64,000 nt of DNA from Leisingera aquaemixtae. GTDB taxonomy: Bacteria > Pseudomonadota > Alphaproteobacteria > Rhodobacterales > Rhodobacteraceae. A program made the translations under genes and the position numbers. The DNA lies in contig NZ_JAHVJQ010000009.1 in NCBI RefSeq assembly GCF_019801145.1, positions 1-64,000 on the forward strand, written 5' to 3'. Below are positions 24,390 through 32,911 of the stretch, piece by piece. The notes beneath the pieces were generated by a model. That model saw only the letters and a program-made list of their open reading frames with translations. It searched no databases and was not told the DNA's origin. Positions within the stretch are counted from its first letter, which is position 1, and each line of letters begins with the position of its first letter.

Positions 24390-25400
24390 ATGAAGAATTT
24401 TCTGCACTCTCTCTCAGCCGGCCTGACAGCGCTATGCATCGCATTTGGCCCTGCGTCCGCCGAGGAATGGCGTTTCAATAACTTTTTGCCGGAAGCCCGG
24501 CCGGAAACTGCGGAGCTGGAGCAGTTCGTAGCCGATGTAAACGGTGCACTGGGCGGGAACCCCGAATTTGTTCTCTACAGCGGCGGATCGCTAGGCCTGC
24601 CGAACACCGACACGCTCCGATTCCTGCCCAAGGGGGCTGTTGAAATGAGCCTGATGTGGGCCAACTACCTGGGGCGTGATGCTCCGGCGCTGAGTTCTGT
24701 TGTGGTTCAGGGGACCATCGGGTCGATCGAAGAGTTTGAGAAAGCCATCCCGGAGGTCCGGAAAATCTATGAAGAGGAGTTCGCGGACTGGGGGGTTGCA
24801 TCCGTCGGCTATGTCGCAATTCCTATGCTGTCGGTTTCCGTGTTCTGCCGGGACGAACCGGTGAACTCGATCGAAGCGCTCAAATCGAAGAAGCTGCGCG
24901 TCTGGGCGCGAGATCAGGTTGAAACTTTCACCCGCCTGGGTGTGGCCGCGCAAATCATTCCGCAGGAAGAAATGTATGTGGCGCTCAAGACAGGTGTGGT
25001 CGATTGCGCGCTTTATCCGGCGCTTTATGCCCATACCGTTTCGCTGCAGGAGGTCGCAAAATATGCGTCCTTCCTCTATCCGATGGCCTCCGGCCCCTAT
25101 GTGATCGGCGTGGCCGCTGACCGATGGGCCGAGACCGGGAGCGACGTCAAAGACGCCGTCGCAAAGGCAGCTGAAGACCTTTGGAACCGCACCAACCAGT
25201 ACGAGGACGACTTTGAGCGTGAGCTGAAAGCGCGGGAAGATCTGGTGGCTGCGGGTGTGACCTGGGGCGAGGACTTTCCGCAGGAGGACCGCGAACTGTT
25301 CGTCTCCTCTGTGACCGAGACCTGGGAAATGCTGGCGGAAGAGGCGGGAGGCAATGCTCCGTCCTACCGCGAGCGGGTTCTGAAAGCGATTGGCCGCTGA
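24390..25400 (+). CDS. TRAP transporter substrate-binding protein, DctP family
   Basis: A 336-residue periplasmic solute receptor. The signal peptide begins MKNFLHSLSAGLTALCIAFG, and the mature part starts EEWRFNNFLPEARPETAELE. The DctP-type region ALKSKKLRVWARDQVETFTR and a conserved Arg-containing strand support the family. An AGGAGGAGCC ribosome-binding site precedes ATG 24390. It is followed within 8 nt by the small permease gene. TRAP receptors bind organic acids or related anions; the ligand here is not predictable. Confidence 0.88.
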   Translation: MKNFLHSLSAGLTALCIAFGPASAEEWRFNNFLPEARPETAELEQFVADVNGALGGNPEFVLYSGGSLGLPNTDTLRFLPKGAVEMSLMWANYLGRDAPALSSVVVQGTIGSIEEFEKAIPEVRKIYEEEFADWGVASVGYVAIPMLSVSVFCRDEPVNSIEALKSKKLRVWARDQVETFTRLGVAAQIIPQEEMYVALKTGVVDCALYPALYAHTVSLQEVAKYASFLYPMASGPYVIGVAADRWAETGSDVKDAVAKAAEDLWNRTNQYEDDFERELKAREDLVAAGVTWGEDFPQEDRELFVSSVTETWEMLAEEAGGNAPSYRERVLKAIGR

Positions 25401-25408
25401 GCGGCATC

Positions 25409-25951
25409 ATGGCCTGGCTGTTGAAAAAGCGAATTGCGCGGGGGCTGGAAATACTGGCCCTTGCCTGTGCCGCTGCCGCAGCGCTGGGCATGACCGCGAT
25501 TGTGGGCATCATCGTCACCAGCGTTTTGATGCGCAAGTTCGCGAATGCGCCGCTGCATATCACCGAGGAGGTGGTTGGCCTGCTGCTGAGCGTGTCACTG
25601 TTTCTGGGGCTTCCAATGGTTACCCTGAAGGCAAACCATGTCCGTGTCGCTCTGCTGGCCGACTTCCTGAAAGGGAGATGGCACACGGTGATGCAGTTTG
25701 CTGCCTTGCTGGTGGGGGCCGCCTTTTTCACATGGCTGATCATTGAAACCGTGCCCTGGTTCGAGTTTGCGTTCAAACGCAACCTCCGAACGGAGACAGC
25801 ACGTATCCTCCTCTATCCCTGGATGGCGCTCATGCCGCTGTCTCTGGCGCTGACCGGGCTGATCTATCTTGCCCGCCTGACCGGCATTATCGCCCGGGCT
25901 GACGAATCCGATATCGAGACGCCGGAAACACTCGCTGGCGGGAAATCCTGA
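25409..25951 (+). CDS. TRAP transporter small permease, DctQ family
   Basis: A 180-residue membrane protein with four predicted helices (around 20-45, 55-75, 90-115 and 135-155 by hydrophobicity), the DctQ layout. It sits between receptor and large permease genes and shares one base with the latter (TGATG-type junction at 25951). DctQ supports assembly of the sodium-coupled transporter. Confidence 0.85.
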   Translation: MAWLLKKRIARGLEILALACAAAAALGMTAIVGIIVTSVLMRKFANAPLHITEEVVGLLLSVSLFLGLPMVTLKANHVRVALLADFLKGRWHTVMQFAALLVGAAFFTWLIIETVPWFEFAFKRNLRTETARILLYPWMALMPLSLALTGLIYLARLTGIIARADESDIETPETLAGGKS

Positions 25952-27243
25952 TGTCGTTCTGGCTTACTCTGATCGGCGGGTTGGCGGCTACTGCCGGAAC
26001 AGGCGTGGCCCTTGGGGCGGCGCTGGGCCTGACTGGGCTAATCATCCTGCAATTCTTCTCAAACGGTGCCACCTCGCTTGCCATTGATGCAATCTGGAGT
26101 GTTTTCAACTCCTTCACCCTGAGCGCTGTTCCCATGTTCATCCTTCTGGGTGAGGTGCTGCTGCGCAGCGGCATCAGCGAAAAGGCTTATGCTGCTTTTT
26201 CACCGCTCTTCCGCAGAATTCCCGGGGGCCTGCTGCACACCAATATCGCCGTTTGCACATTGTTCGGCGCGGTTAGCGGTTCCAGCCTGTCCACTGCGGC
26301 CGCAGTGGGATCGGTGGCGTACCCGGAAATGACAAGGCGCGGCTATGACAAGGATACGGTTGTGGGCAGTCTTGCCGGCGGCGGCACGCTGGGCCTGCTG
26401 ATCCCGCCGAGCCTTTCCTTCCTGATTTACGGCGCTTTGACAGAAACCTCGATTGGGCGCCTGTTTGCGGCGGGCATCATTCCGGGGTTGCTGGTTGGGA
26501 GCCTGTTCATGCTCTATCTGCTGGTCAAATGCACCCTCAGCCCGGGTATCGCGCCCCGTGATACGGCGAAGCCGTCCGGGGCGCAAACGCTTGCGGGTTT
26601 CAAGCAGATCTGGCCGTTGCTGGCGCTGATCCTTGCGGTCATTGGCAGCATCGTCGCCGGCCTGGCAACCCCAACCGAAGCGGCGGGCGTCGGCGTAGTG
26701 CTGGCAGTGCTGGTTTCCTGGGTTTGGGGCGACCTTACCTGGGCACGGCTGATTGACGCGATCTACCGCTCAGCTCTGCTGTTTTCTGCAGTTGGCTTTC
26801 TGGTCCTGGGGGCAACAATCCTGGCGCAATCGGTCAGTATCCTTGGAGTGCCGCAAAAGATCCTGGCGGGTGTCGCGCAAAGCGGGCTGGGCACATACAG
26901 CGTTCTGCTGATTGTCGTGCTGATCTATCTCATTCTGGGGTGTTTTTTCGACGGCTTGTCGCTGATGATCATGACGCTGCCGGTGGTGTTTCCGCTGCTG
27001 ACCGGGCTGGGCTTCGACCCGGTCTGGATTGGCGTGGTGATCACCATCGTCATCGAAATCGGGCAAGTCACACCGCCGGTTGGGCTCAACCTGTCGGTGC
27101 TGACTGCACTGACCGGAAACGAGGTCAGCCTGGGCCGTGTCGCCATTGCGACCGTCCCCTATTGGGTTATTCACCTATTCACAATCCTGATCCTGACCCT
27201 GTTCCCCGTACTTGCCCTGTACCTGCCGGATCTGCTTTTCTGA
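25951..27243 (+). CDS. TRAP transporter large permease, DctM family
   Basis: A 430-residue polytopic membrane protein with about 12 hydrophobic segments. Typical DctM motifs include FILLGEVLLRSGISEKAY, NIAVCTLFGAVSGSSLSTAA and IPPSLSFLIYGALTETSIGR. It is the sodium-driven translocation subunit that works with the two upstream proteins. The OsmC gene follows after 12 nt and probably belongs to the operon. Confidence 0.9.
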   Translation: MSFWLTLIGGLAATAGTGVALGAALGLTGLIILQFFSNGATSLAIDAIWSVFNSFTLSAVPMFILLGEVLLRSGISEKAYAAFSPLFRRIPGGLLHTNIAVCTLFGAVSGSSLSTAAAVGSVAYPEMTRRGYDKDTVVGSLAGGGTLGLLIPPSLSFLIYGALTETSIGRLFAAGIIPGLLVGSLFMLYLLVKCTLSPGIAPRDTAKPSGAQTLAGFKQIWPLLALILAVIGSIVAGLATPTEAAGVGVVLAVLVSWVWGDLTWARLIDAIYRSALLFSAVGFLVLGATILAQSVSILGVPQKILAGVAQSGLGTYSVLLIVVLIYLILGCFFDGLSLMIMTLPVVFPLLTGLGFDPVWIGVVITIVIEIGQVTPPVGLNLSVLTALTGNEVSLGRVAIATVPYWVIHLFTILILTLFPVLALYLPDLLF

Positions 27244-27255
27244 AAGGAACACTGA

Positions 27256-27663
27256 ATGACACTGAAAGTCCGGCCAAAAGCGTTCGGCCCGGTTTATGCC
27301 CAGTTCGATGGCACGGACGGCATTCGCTATTCCCTGGCCAGTCTGGAACACACGTCGCAGCACCCGCCGTCAGATACCCCGGTTGACACTCTTCTTGCTT
27401 CTCTGGCGGCATGTATCATCAAGTCGGTGCAATGGTCCGCAGGGCAGCAAAAGGCGCCTCTCAATCCATTCTCTGTCAAGGTTTCCGCGGTAAAAACGCC
27501 CGAACTGCCAGGGCGGATCGAGAGTATGGAAATTGCCGTTTTGGGGCAGCCCGTTGATGACCCCGTGCTGGTTCCCGCGATTGTGGCACAGGCAAAATCA
27601 GCGTGCACAATCAGCAACAGTTTGAATTGCAAAGTGAGTGTCGTCATCTGCGAACCGGATTAA
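27256..27663 (+). CDS. OsmC/Ohr-family protein
   Basis: A 135-residue protein of the OsmC fold. The first cysteine lies in ASLAACIIKSVQW and the second in AKSACTISNSLNCKVSV, positions typical of the thiol-peroxidase active site. OsmC/Ohr proteins reduce organic hydroperoxides, and short variants also bind fatty acids. It follows the TRAP large permease by 12 nt, an unusual partner. The link could be detoxification during use of the transported substrate, which is inference. Confidence 0.75.
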   Translation: MTLKVRPKAFGPVYAQFDGTDGIRYSLASLEHTSQHPPSDTPVDTLLASLAACIIKSVQWSAGQQKAPLNPFSVKVSAVKTPELPGRIESMEIAVLGQPVDDPVLVPAIVAQAKSACTISNSLNCKVSVVICEPD

Positions 27664-27865
27664 ATCTGGGCGGGCTGGCATGTTGGAAACGCCTCCGAGG
27701 AGGGGTCGCAGTTTCTGCAGCCGTGTTTGCTGCCAATGTTTTTGCGAATTATTAATGCAATCTTAGATTGTTATTTAATAATTTTAACCTGTGACTGGTT
27801 TTAAAATTTTGGTCGGGAATTGCATTCTTCGACTCCCGGTCAGGACAATTCTAGTGGAGGCGCGA

Positions 27866-29671
27866 ATGGGAGCGGACACGCCGGGCGGCAGCAGCCTAGC
27901 AAAAGAACGCGCAGCTTTGGCGAAAATGTCCCACCTACATTGGGTACATTGGCTGATTGTTCTGCTGTCGCTGCTTCTGACGGTGACGGCCTGGCACGTC
28001 ACCCGGACAGAGATCCAGACCCGGACCCAGGAACGTTTTCAGCGCGCGGCGGCCCAGCTGACCAGCCTGGTCCGGGAGGGGATGGAGAAGTATGAGGATG
28101 CGCTGCGAAGCGGTGTCGCGCTGATCCATGCATCAGGCGAAGAAGTCTCGCTGGCGCAATGGGCGCGGTTTTCGAGCAGCCTGGAGATCGAGCGGCGCCA
28201 TCCGGGCATCAACGGCATCGGTGTTATCTACCCTGTCGCGCAAAGCGGCCTGGATGATTTTGTCGCCCGCCAGCAGGCGGAACGGCCGGGCTTCAATGTC
28301 CACCCGCAGCACTCAGCCAGCCTGCGCCTGCCAATCACTTTTATCGAGCCGGCGGATATGAATGCAGCTGCAATCGGCTTGGATATCGCCCATGAAACAA
28401 ACCGGCTGACCGCAGCTCTGAAGGCGCGGGATACCGGAACGGCGCAGATTACCGGGCCGATCATCTTGGTGCAGGACGAAAACAGATCGCCTGGCTTTCT
28501 GTTTTACATGCCCTATTACAGCTCCGAAAACCTGGCCAGCGTGGAGCAGCGGCAGCGGCATTTCAGTGGACTGGTCTATGCCCCGTTTGTGTTCAGCAAG
28601 CTGATTGATGGCGTGCTGGAAAAGGAGAACCGGATGGTCCGGTTTTCCGTGCGCGATGGCCAGGAAGCCCTGTATGACGAAGCCGATGGCAACGGTCTGC
28701 GCGAAGAGTCAGAGTTCCGCCAGCAGGTCAGCCTTGGCATGTATGGGCGGCGCTGGGAGTTTGAGATCTGGGAAAGCCCGGAATTCAGGGTGCTGAATGG
28801 CAGCAGCGAGCCGCTGCTGATCCTGATTGGCGGCCTGACCATCGATTCATTGCTTCTCGGGTTGTTTGTTATGCTGACCCGGTCGAACCGGCGAGCGATT
28901 GCTTTTGCCAGCCGGATGTCTGCCGAAGCCAACCGCAAGGCGGAGGCCCTGCAGAAATCAAACGAGGATCTGGAACGCTTTGCCTATGTAGCCTCCCATG
29001 ATCTCAAGACACCGCTGCGCGGCATCGCTTATCTGGCCGGTTACCTGCGCGAGGATCTGGAGCCGGTTCTGCAGGCCGCGGGCGGCGCGGCGGAGGTTGA
29101 GAACCATTTGGACCGGTTGGAGCAGCAGGTTCAGCGGATGGAGGCGCTGATCTCCGGGATTCTCTCGTATTCTGCCCTGCAGCTGGAGGACCGGCCGGTC
29201 AAGCCCGTCGACACCCGTGAACTGGTCATCAAGCTGGTGCAGCAACTGGGATTGCGCGGCGATCAGACCCGGGTGACTGGCAGTTTCCCTAAAATTGAAA
29301 CCGATGAAACCGGTCTGGAGCAAGTGCTTTCCAACCTGCTTTTCAATGCGGTGAAGTATCATCATCAGCCCGAGATCGCATTGATCACGGTTTCAGCCCA
29401 GGTCCAGGATGGCTGGCTGACGATCGATGTGTCGGACAATGGCCCGGGCATTGCGCCCAGGTACCACAGGAAAATCTTTGAGATGTTCCAGACACTGCAA
29501 GCCAAGGATGAAAGCGGCAGCACCGGTATCGGATTGGCGATCGTTCAAAAAACGGTCGAACGCTATGGCGGCGTTGTTCGGCTGGCCTCTGAGGAGGGGC
29601 TGGGCGCAACCTTCACGATTGTCTGGCCGCTCCGCCACCAGAACCAAACCGACATCCAAAAGGCTGCTTAG
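27866..29671 (+). CDS. CHASE-domain sensor histidine kinase
   Basis: A 601-residue membrane kinase. A first helix (HWLIVLLSLLLTVTAWHVTR) precedes an extracytoplasmic CHASE-type domain with RRHPGINGIGVIYPV and GFLFYMPYYSS. A second helix follows (LLILIGGLTIDSLLLGLFVM). HisKA carries H378 in YVASHDLKTPLRG, and HATPase shows ISDN-type boxes VSDNGPGIAP and GSTGIGLAIV. The start at ATG 27866 has GGAGG upstream. The stop abuts the next receiver gene, so the pair is coupled. The phospho-acceptor motif HDLKTPL and small-receiver partner resemble bacteriophytochrome-Rcp pairs, though no chromophore domain is present. Confidence 0.87.
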   Translation: MGADTPGGSSLAKERAALAKMSHLHWVHWLIVLLSLLLTVTAWHVTRTEIQTRTQERFQRAAAQLTSLVREGMEKYEDALRSGVALIHASGEEVSLAQWARFSSSLEIERRHPGINGIGVIYPVAQSGLDDFVARQQAERPGFNVHPQHSASLRLPITFIEPADMNAAAIGLDIAHETNRLTAALKARDTGTAQITGPIILVQDENRSPGFLFYMPYYSSENLASVEQRQRHFSGLVYAPFVFSKLIDGVLEKENRMVRFSVRDGQEALYDEADGNGLREESEFRQQVSLGMYGRRWEFEIWESPEFRVLNGSSEPLLILIGGLTIDSLLLGLFVMLTRSNRRAIAFASRMSAEANRKAEALQKSNEDLERFAYVASHDLKTPLRGIAYLAGYLREDLEPVLQAAGGAAEVENHLDRLEQQVQRMEALISGILSYSALQLEDRPVKPVDTRELVIKLVQQLGLRGDQTRVTGSFPKIETDETGLEQVLSNLLFNAVKYHHQPEIALITVSAQVQDGWLTIDVSDNGPGIAPRYHRKIFEMFQTLQAKDESGSTGIGLAIVQKTVERYGGVVRLASEEGLGATFTIVWPLRHQNQTDIQKAA

Positions 29672-30085
29672 ATGACGGTACAAGAGATTTTGCAAATCCT
29701 GCATGTCGAAGACCACGACCTGGATGCAGAGGCCGTGCTTCGGACATTCCGCAAGCTTGGCGTGGACATCCCGGTGGCGCGTGCGCCGGACGGCGCCGAA
29801 GCACTCGAAATGCTGCGCGGGATGGATTCCGATGCAATCCGCAGAACCGTCATGCTGCTTGATCTTAACCTGCCGAGGATGAGCGGGTTAGAACTGCTTG
29901 AACAGATGCGTGGCGACGGTGAACTGGGTGCAATGCGCGTGTTCACCTTCACGACTTCGGAAAGCAAGGAAGACCGGGCAGCGGCGCAGAGCTTCGGGAT
30001 TGAAGGGTACATTGTGAAACCCGCAATCAGCAGGGAGCTTCCGGCTGCCCTGACACCTTTCCGCGACTTCCTGCGCTCTGCCTGA
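29672..30085 (+). CDS. Single-domain response regulator, Rcp1-like
   Basis: A 137-residue stand-alone receiver. It has LHVEDHDLDAEAVLR near the N-terminus, phospho-aspartate in VMLLDLNLPRMSGLELL, threonine in FTFTTSESKED and lysine in YIVKPAI. It starts directly after the kinase stop codon, so the kinase at 27866 is its likely phosphodonor. Without an output domain it must act by protein contact or pass phosphate on. Confidence 0.87.
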   Translation: MTVQEILQILHVEDHDLDAEAVLRTFRKLGVDIPVARAPDGAEALEMLRGMDSDAIRRTVMLLDLNLPRMSGLELLEQMRGDGELGAMRVFTFTTSESKEDRAAAQSFGIEGYIVKPAISRELPAALTPFRDFLRSA

Positions 30086-30140
30086 TCGCCGCTGAACGGA
30101 CCGTGGCCTGGGTGCAGGCCCCGGCCAAGAGGAGAGCAGT

Positions 30141-30536
30141 ATGTCTGAAGACCGCCAGCCCGACCTGCAAATCCTGCTTGTCGAAGACGACAGTTTCGAC
30201 GCGCGGCATTTCAAACGCCTGCTGTCCAGGTCTGGTGTGCCTGCACGCTGCGAAGTCTATGCAACCCCACATGATGCGCTGGCACATCTGGCCGCCGCCC
30301 CTCCACCCCGGGTCGACATCCTGTTCCTTGACATGAATTTGCCAGGAATGAGCGGGATCGAATTTCTGGAAGCCTGTGTGACACAGTTTGGAGTGCCCTT
30401 ATCCTGCCGAGTCATTCCAATGCTGTCGGTTCCGCTGATGGCATCAGACGAAGCGCGGCTCAAGACGCTGCTTGGAGATTTCCAGACGCTGGCTAAGCCG
30501 TTTGACCAGCAGGAGCTGCTTCAAATCCTGCGATGA
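30141..30536 (+). CDS. Single-domain response regulator
   Basis: A 131-residue receiver. The acidic pocket is in ILLVEDDSFDARHFKRLL, phospho-aspartate in ILFLDMNLPGMSGIEFL, and lysine in LAKPFDQQELL. AGAGGAGA precedes the ATG. It is the second small receiver after the CHASE kinase, 55 nt downstream of the first, suggesting a branched phosphorelay. Confidence 0.85.
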   Translation: MSEDRQPDLQILLVEDDSFDARHFKRLLSRSGVPARCEVYATPHDALAHLAAAPPPRVDILFLDMNLPGMSGIEFLEACVTQFGVPLSCRVIPMLSVPLMASDEARLKTLLGDFQTLAKPFDQQELLQILR

Positions 30537-31206
30537 TGGCTTTGGGCCGATTTCCGTCCTCGTGGCGCTGGCGCTCAGCGAAGAGGGGGCTGCACGCCGC
30601 CTGAACCGGGTTTCCGATCAAATTCCAGGACGAGCTTGCCCGGAATTCCGGCATCACCCCGGCTGCGCGCGAAATCCTTGTCGCAGCGGTTCTACAGGGC
30701 CAATCTGGCGGCTGGTTGCGGCCGCCGCTAGTGCACTGGAGCGGATCGCGGAATTTAGCGACGCAGATGAGGCTGAGTGCGCCAATCCGTTCCGCAACCC
30801 GGGCATTCAGGTGATGCTTGAGGATGTGATATTTGACCTGCAGCCTCTCGGCACCAACGGCAACTTCAAAGGCAAATACTACCTGACTGGTATGGGGCAC
30901 ATGTCCGGAATACAGGCCTGCGCGTTAATACGGCCGGCACGGCAGAGCTGAATGCGGCCGGCACCATTCTTCGGAACCCTCCGCAAGAGTTGCCGCACGT
31001 TCATCAGGGTTGCCGGCTGGTGCTGCAAGCTGACGCCATCATGTTGGCTATCACCCCGTTTCCGACAACCAAACCTCTAGCAAGGGCACAAGCTGCAACC
31101 CCGGCGATCACTTCTTGGCGATCCAGCCGCCTGCAAGATGACTGGGACGCAACTTTGTATCAGCATGGGAGGGCCTGATGCGTCTTTCGATTAGAAAGGA
31201 AACAGC
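30537..31206. other. 670-nt stretch without a convincing gene
   Basis: A plus-strand frame extending from inside the preceding receiver gene to 30951 reads ECANPFRNPGIQVMLEDVIF and DLQPLGTNGNFKGKYYLTGM in its last part. This looks coding-like, but I do not recognise it and no start is supported. It may be a decayed gene. The last 20 nt hold AAAGGAAACAGC, the ribosome-binding region of the receiver-dehydrogenase gene. Confidence 0.35.
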
Positions 31207-32856
31207 ATGGCCGACCAAAACGTCAATGTCCTGCTCGTCGAGGACAACCCGCTCCACATGAAGCTTGTCGAACGGCTGATCGCAAGCGAGCCTCAATTGC
31301 AGTGTACTGTCGATCTTGCCGCCAATCTTGCCGATGGCCTTGCCCGTCTGGCTGCCGGCGGCATCGACCTGGTGCTGCTGGATCTGGTTCTGCCCGACAG
31401 TCAGGAGCTTGAAACACTGTTCCGGGTCCGCGCGGCAGCGCCGGATACGCCGGTGGTTATTCTCACCGCCATGGACGACCTGAAACTCGCCGCAAACGCG
31501 GTGGAGGCCGGTGCCAGCGATTTCCTGGTCAAATCCAACCTTAACGCAGTCGCGCTGGGCCGCGCGATCCGCTACTCGCTGGCCCGCGCCCGGGCGCGCA
31601 CGGCGGAGTGGGACTCTCCTATGTTCCGTCTTGCCCAGCAGCAGTTCCTGAAGGCAGCGCAGATCATGGAGCTGGATGACAACATCCGCCAGCGGCTGCT
31701 GTTCCCGCAGCGCACCCAAGTGGTGTCCTTCCCGTTTTTCCGCGATGACCGCAGCCAGGTGGAAACCGTGTTCGGCTACCGCGTTCAGCATGTGCTGACG
31801 ATGGGGCCGACCAAGGGCGGGGTGCGCTACCACGAAGATGTGGACCTGGGCGAGGTCGCGGCCCTGGCCACCTGGATGACCTGGAAGTGCGCACTGATGA
31901 ACCTGCCCTATGGCGGCGCCAAGGGCGGCGTGCGGGTCGATCCTACTGGGCTGTCGCGGCATGAGCTGCAGCGGCTGACGCGCCGCTATACCACCGAGAT
32001 CATTGATATCATCGGTCCTGACAAGGACATACCAGCCCCTGATATGGGCACCAACGAGCAGGTGATGGCATGGATGATGGACACTTACAGCCAGCAGGTG
32101 GGCTACTCCGTGCCGACGGTGGTCACCGGTAAGCCGGTTGTGCTGGGCGGGTCGCTCGGCCGCCGCGAGGCCACAGGGCGCGGATTGGTTTATATGATCG
32201 AAGCTGCTGCACGCCATTCCGGGCTCGACCTGAACGGCGCACCTGCCGTGGTGCAGGGCTTCGGCAATGTCGGCAGCTTTACGGCGAAATTCCTGGAGGA
32301 GGCCGGAGCGAAGATCGTCGCTGTCAGCGATGTTTCGACCGGGCTTTACAATCCCAACGGGCTGCCGGTTCAGGCGCTGATGGATTACGTGGCAGAACAC
32401 CGGGTGCTCAAGGATTACCCGGAGGCCGATCACCTCAGCAATGCCGAGCTGCTGGAAACCAAATGCGATGTGCTGGCACTGGCGGCATTGCAAAACCAGG
32501 TCACTGCCGAGAACGCGGACAGGATCGACTGCAAGATCCTGGCTGAGGGGGCCAATGGACCGACGACGCTGGAGGCCGATGAAATCCTCAACGAGAAAGG
32601 TGTCATGATCGTGCCGGACGTGCTGGGCAACGCAGGCGGCGTCACAGTGTCCTACTTCGAGTGGGTGCAGGGCACCCAGAACCTGACCTGGAAACTGGAC
32701 GAGATTAACGGCCGGCTCCAGGAAATCATGCTCAACGCTTTTGAGCGCACGGTGGTGCGTGCCGCGCGTGATGGGCTCGATATGCGCACGGCAGCGCTGG
32801 TTGAGGGTGTGCAGCGGGTGACTGATGCCAAGCTACTGCGTGGATTGTTCCCATAG
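31207..32856 (+). CDS. Receiver domain fused to glutamate dehydrogenase
   Basis: A 549-residue fusion. Residues 1-130 are a complete receiver: E12/D13, phospho-aspartate D59 in LVLLDLVLPD, T87 and K109. Residues from about 135 to 549 are a full-length Glu/Leu/Phe/Val dehydrogenase: K203 in PTKGGVRYH, catalytic K239 in PYGGAKGG, D279 in PAPDMGT, and a Rossmann motif QGFGNVG near 350. Glutamate dehydrogenases interconvert glutamate and 2-oxoglutarate plus ammonium. All residues for phosphorylation and for catalysis are present, so phosphorylation probably gates enzyme activity. AAAGGA precedes the ATG. Kinases lie on both sides. The nucleotide preference cannot be read from the sequence. Confidence 0.9.
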   Translation: MADQNVNVLLVEDNPLHMKLVERLIASEPQLQCTVDLAANLADGLARLAAGGIDLVLLDLVLPDSQELETLFRVRAAAPDTPVVILTAMDDLKLAANAVEAGASDFLVKSNLNAVALGRAIRYSLARARARTAEWDSPMFRLAQQQFLKAAQIMELDDNIRQRLLFPQRTQVVSFPFFRDDRSQVETVFGYRVQHVLTMGPTKGGVRYHEDVDLGEVAALATWMTWKCALMNLPYGGAKGGVRVDPTGLSRHELQRLTRRYTTEIIDIIGPDKDIPAPDMGTNEQVMAWMMDTYSQQVGYSVPTVVTGKPVVLGGSLGRREATGRGLVYMIEAAARHSGLDLNGAPAVVQGFGNVGSFTAKFLEEAGAKIVAVSDVSTGLYNPNGLPVQALMDYVAEHRVLKDYPEADHLSNAELLETKCDVLALAALQNQVTAENADRIDCKILAEGANGPTTLEADEILNEKGVMIVPDVLGNAGGVTVSYFEWVQGTQNLTWKLDEINGRLQEIMLNAFERTVVRAARDGLDMRTAALVEGVQRVTDAKLLRGLFP

Positions 32857-32911
32857 CCGGGCAGCAAGATAGCGGCGTGATCACTCGAACCGGTTGTTGG
32901 AGGCTGGCCAG

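Noticed and set aside
31108-32493. 461-codon minus-strand frame opposite the receiver-dehydrogenase
   Set aside because: No signature; histidine/glutamine-rich composition typical of antisense frames here.
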